Position numbers and translations under genes: made by a program. This document shows, one piece after another, positions 61,596-64,000 of a stretch of DNA of 64,000 nucleotides; position 1 is the stretch's first letter, and the number at the start of each line of letters is the position of its first letter. The notes below the pieces were generated by a model. That model made no database searches. It saw only the letters and a program-made list of their open reading frames with translations, and was not told the origin of the DNA. The DNA is from UKL13-2 sp044229235. Lineage in GTDB: Bacteria > Pseudomonadota > Gammaproteobacteria > Burkholderiales > Usitatibacteraceae. The DNA lies in the NCBI GenBank assembly GCA_044229235.1, contig JBGATH010000021.1, forward strand, positions 1 through 64,000, written 5' to 3'.

Positions 61596-63368
61596 ATGAG
61601 CGACATGAACGAATTTTCCGACGAGCAGAAGAAGTACCTTGAGGGCTTCGCCAGCGGCATTGGCATCGCGCGGCTGGGTGCGCTGAGTGCAATGGCAGCC
61701 AAGCACACGACACCGGCTGCCGTGCCCACCGGCCCCGACGCCATCCACCACCAGGCCCGCGCGCGCACCGTCGCTGCCGGCGGCAAGCTCGTCGCTGAGG
61801 AAAGAGCCAAAGGCGACAAGCATGCCTTCGACATGTGGGAGGAGATCAAGGCCAATGCCGAGGCCGGCCGGTTTCCGAAGGGCACCGATGTGTTCCTCTA
61901 CAAATTCCACGGCCTGTTTCACGTCGCGCCCGCGCAGGACAGCTTCATGTGCCGGCTTCGTATCCCCGGCGGCATGCTGCGCGCGGATCAGCTCGATGGC
62001 ATTGCCGACCTGGTCGAGCGCCATGCCGGCCACTATGCGCACATCACCACCCGCGCCAACCTGCAACTGCGTGAAATTGGCCCGGCCGGCACGGTGCATA
62101 TCCTCACCGGCCTCGCCGACCTCGGCCTCACCAGCCGTGGTGCGGGTTCGGACAACATCCGCAACATCACCGGCTCTCCGACCGCCGGCATCGATGCGCA
62201 GGAACTCATCGACACCCAGCCGCTTTGCGCGGACATGCACCACACCATCCTCAACAAGCGCGAAATGTCCGGCTTGCCGCGCAAGTTCAACATTGCCTTT
62301 GACGGCGGCGGCAAGGTCGCGGCGCTGGACGACACCAACGACATCGGTTTCTTCGCCGTGCGCGTGCCCGAGGGAAAAGCGGTTCCAGCCGGCGTGTACT
62401 TTCGCCTGCGGCTGGGCGGCATTATCGGCCATCGCGACTTCGCGCGCGACGAAGGTGTGCTGGTCGCGCCCGCGCAATGCGTGCGGGTGGCCGAAGCCAT
62501 CGTGCGGGTGTTTGCTGAGGAGGGCGATCGCACCAACCGCCAGAAGGCGCGCATGAAGTACGTACTGGATCGCATCGGCCATGAGGAATACCTCAAGCGC
62601 GTGGAAGCGCTGCTGCCGTTTGCGCTGCCGCGCCTGCCGATGGCCGACTGCGAACCGCGTCCGCCGGTGGCCAAACACGGCCACGTAGGCTTTCACGCGC
62701 AGAAACAGCCCGGCAAGTTTTACGTCGGCATCATCACGCCGGTGGGCCGTATGAGCTGCGAGCAGATGCGCGGCATCGCCGGTATCGCACGCCGATTCGG
62801 CAGTGGCCGCATCCGCCTGACGGTGTGGCAGAACCTGATCATCTCCGACATCGACGCAGCCGACATCGATGCGACCAAAGCGGCCATCGAGGCGCTGGGA
62901 CTGTCCTGGCAGGCAGGTTCGATCCGCGCCGGCCTCATCGCCTGCACCGGCAATACCGGCTGCAAGTTCGCGGCCAGCGACACCAAGGGCCATGCGCTGC
63001 AAATTGCCGATCATGTGGAAAGCCGCGTGCCGCTGGATACGCCGGTCAATGTGCATCTCACCGGTTGCCATCACTCCTGCGCGCAGCACTACATCGGCGA
63101 CATCGGCCTGATTGGCGCGAAAGTCACCGAGGGCGAGGACGAGGTGGAGGGCTATCACATCCACGTCGGCGGCGGCTATGGCGAGGAGCAGGCACTGGCG
63201 CGCGAATTGTTCCGTGATGTGAAGGCCGCCGATGCGCCGCTGGTGATTGAAAAAATGCTGGCCGGCTACATGGCCAGGCGCGTGGACGAGGCGGAGAGTT
63301 TTCACGCCTTCACCAACCGGCAATCAATCGAAGAGCTGCAGGCGGCGTTCAGCGGGGCATCAGCATGA
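61596..63368 (+). CDS. nirA: Siroheme nitrite/sulfite reductase (NirA-like)
   Basis: Reduces nitrite to ammonium with a coupled siroheme-[4Fe-4S] centre. The 590-aa protein has two ferredoxin-like half-domains and two siroheme-type domains. The cluster ligands are Cys450 and Cys456 (CTGNTGC) and Cys491 and Cys495 (GCHHSC), the C-x5-C/C-x3-C pattern of the family. HITTRANLQLREI is the first siroheme-domain signature. An AGGA lies 9 nt before the ATG. It lacks flavin domains, so it depends on partners, plausibly the two flavoproteins either side. Sulfite as substrate is possible from sequence alone, but the operon points to nitrite. Its stop overlaps the next start. Confidence 0.92.
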   Translation: MSDMNEFSDEQKKYLEGFASGIGIARLGALSAMAAKHTTPAAVPTGPDAIHHQARARTVAAGGKLVAEERAKGDKHAFDMWEEIKANAEAGRFPKGTDVFLYKFHGLFHVAPAQDSFMCRLRIPGGMLRADQLDGIADLVERHAGHYAHITTRANLQLREIGPAGTVHILTGLADLGLTSRGAGSDNIRNITGSPTAGIDAQELIDTQPLCADMHHTILNKREMSGLPRKFNIAFDGGGKVAALDDTNDIGFFAVRVPEGKAVPAGVYFRLRLGGIIGHRDFARDEGVLVAPAQCVRVAEAIVRVFAEEGDRTNRQKARMKYVLDRIGHEEYLKRVEALLPFALPRLPMADCEPRPPVAKHGHVGFHAQKQPGKFYVGIITPVGRMSCEQMRGIAGIARRFGSGRIRLTVWQNLIISDIDAADIDATKAAIEALGLSWQAGSIRAGLIACTGNTGCKFAASDTKGHALQIADHVESRVPLDTPVNVHLTGCHHSCAQHYIGDIGLIGAKVTEGEDEVEGYHIHVGGGYGEEQALARELFRDVKAADAPLVIEKMLAGYMARRVDEAESFHAFTNRQSIEELQAAFSGASA

Positions 63369-64000
63369 TGGCGCTGCTTCCCGAGAACGCGCCGTTTTCC
63401 CAGCCGCAGCGCGCTTGGCTGAATGGTTTTTTCGCCGGCCTCCTGGGTCTGGAGCAATTGACCAGCGGCGCCGCAAGCGCGCCGGCCGCCGTGCCGGTGG
63501 AAGAAGAAATCGATACGCCCTGGCACGACCCTGCCATGCCACTCGCGGATCGTATGGCGCTGGCCGAAGGCAAGCCGCTGAAGTGGCAGCTGATGGCAGC
63601 CATGGGCCAGCTCGATTGCGGACAGTGCGGCCTGCTGTGCGATGCCTACGCCGGCGAAATCGCAGCGGGTCGCGAGTCCGACATCAGCAAGTGCGTGCCC
63701 GGCGGCAAGGCCACCGCCAAGACCATCAAGCTCCTGTTGGAGAAAAATCCACCGGCTGCCGCCCCAGCAGAAAAAGCCGAAACCCCAGCATTGGCGGGCA
63801 TCCCAGGCCAGAATGCCGTGGAGAACCCCGCCAATGCTGGAGTTTCACGGGATCGTCCCGTCATGGCCAGAATGCTCGCGGTCAGCAAGCTCAACGCCGC
63901 CGACACGGACAAGCCGGTGAACAACATCGCGCTGTCGCTCGCCGGCACCGGCCTCGCCTATCAGCCCGGCGATTCGCTGGGTGTGTGGCCGACCAATAAC
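63365..64000 (+). CDS. CysJ-like flavoprotein with N-terminal Fe-S motif (partial, runs off the window)
   Basis: The first 212 codons of a gene cut by the right edge; the frame stays open to 64000. The ATG (63365, or 63368) overlaps the nirA stop. It begins LLPENAPFSQPQRAWLNGFF. A probable [4Fe-4S] site is LDCGQCGLLC plus SKCVPGG (Cys85, Cys88, Cys92, Cys110). After a linker the sequence VNNIALSLAGTGLAYQPGDS and LGVWPTN begins the FAD-binding domain of the sulfite-reductase flavoprotein type. It likely supplies NADPH electrons to NirA. Residues 139-161 are encoded entirely by an inverted-repeat element related to non-coding copies elsewhere in the window. Confidence 0.88.
   Translation, partial: MMALLPENAPFSQPQRAWLNGFFAGLLGLEQLTSGAASAPAAVPVEEEIDTPWHDPAMPLADRMALAEGKPLKWQLMAAMGQLDCGQCGLLCDAYAGEIAAGRESDISKCVPGGKATAKTIKLLLEKNPPAAAPAEKAETPALAGIPGQNAVENPANAGVSRDRPVMARMLAVSKLNAADTDKPVNNIALSLAGTGLAYQPGDSLGVWPTNN
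63779..63847. repeat. Inverted-repeat element, copy C, in frame within a CDS
   Basis: Twenty-base arms (63779-63798 and 63827-63846, one mismatch) begin GAAACCCCAGCATTGGCGGG. Together with the internal TCCCAGGCC shared with copy A they identify it as a third copy. It spans exactly 23 codons of the flavoprotein without a stop or frameshift. Confidence 0.85.

Noticed and set aside
61428..63323. Long minus-strand open frame opposite nirA
   Set aside because: Antisense shadow; nirA carries intact siroheme ligands.

Overview
The window is GC-rich, densely coding Gram-negative chromosomal DNA. It most resembles a betaproteobacterium (Burkholderiales/Rhodocyclales-like). The evidence is a glucokinase fused to an RpiR regulator (an architecture known from Burkholderia), an Entner-Doudoroff operon, a TonB-dependent receptor of the Xanthomonas/Caulobacter type, an RhlE of the form common in betaproteobacteria, and a NasT/sigma-54 nitrate assimilation operon. 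A related gammaproteobacterium is not excluded. I see no rRNA, complete tRNA, phage, IS element or CRISPR array.

Region 1 (85-31148) is an alpha-glucan utilisation island. A secreted GH13 amylase with a glucodextranase-type C-terminal module and a MATE exporter read leftward. A TonB receptor, a tryptophan-halogenase-like flavoprotein and an M61-type metallopeptidase read rightward. A leftward malK-malE-malF-malG operon ends in a second, multi-module GH13 enzyme. Divergent from it is glgP-glgB-glgX-malQ-pulA. Together these degrade starch or glycogen outside the cytoplasm, import maltodextrins and convert them to glucose and glucose-1-phosphate. Glucokinase follows.

Region 2 (31149-42334) is central sugar metabolism and its control: a glucokinase-RpiR fusion, ppc, the edd-eda-zwf operon and a HexR-like RpiR regulator. 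Six 15-bp sites of the type TGTAG-N5-CTACA lie between genes, in front of the amylase/TonB receptor, mal/glg, glk, glk-rpiR and edd genes. They suggest one HexR-like regulon joining polymer breakdown, uptake, phosphorylation and Entner-Doudoroff catabolism.

Region 3 (42348-52485) is mixed: prfC, two large secreted zinc metalloproteases, rhlE, an FmdB zinc-ribbon protein, an Lrp regulator, a DUF6356-like membrane protein and a CbiX-type chelatase.

Region 4 (52580-64000, running off the right edge) is assimilatory nitrate reduction. It holds nasT and then an operon for the nitrate ABC transporter (nrtABD), nitrate reductase (nasA), siroheme methyltransferase (cobA), a NirB-like FAD oxidoreductase, a siroheme nitrite reductase (nirA) and a CysJ-like flavoprotein. 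In front of the operon is a consensus sigma-54 promoter. It is followed at once by two hairpins with A1/G4 hexaloops, and the second hairpin overlaps the 5' arm of an intrinsic terminator. This is the architecture of an ANTAR (NasT) antitermination leader.

The window also holds several kinds of small palindromic repeat. One is a roughly 70-bp inverted-repeat element present three times. One of its copies lies in frame inside the flavoprotein gene and encodes exactly 23 codons of its linker.
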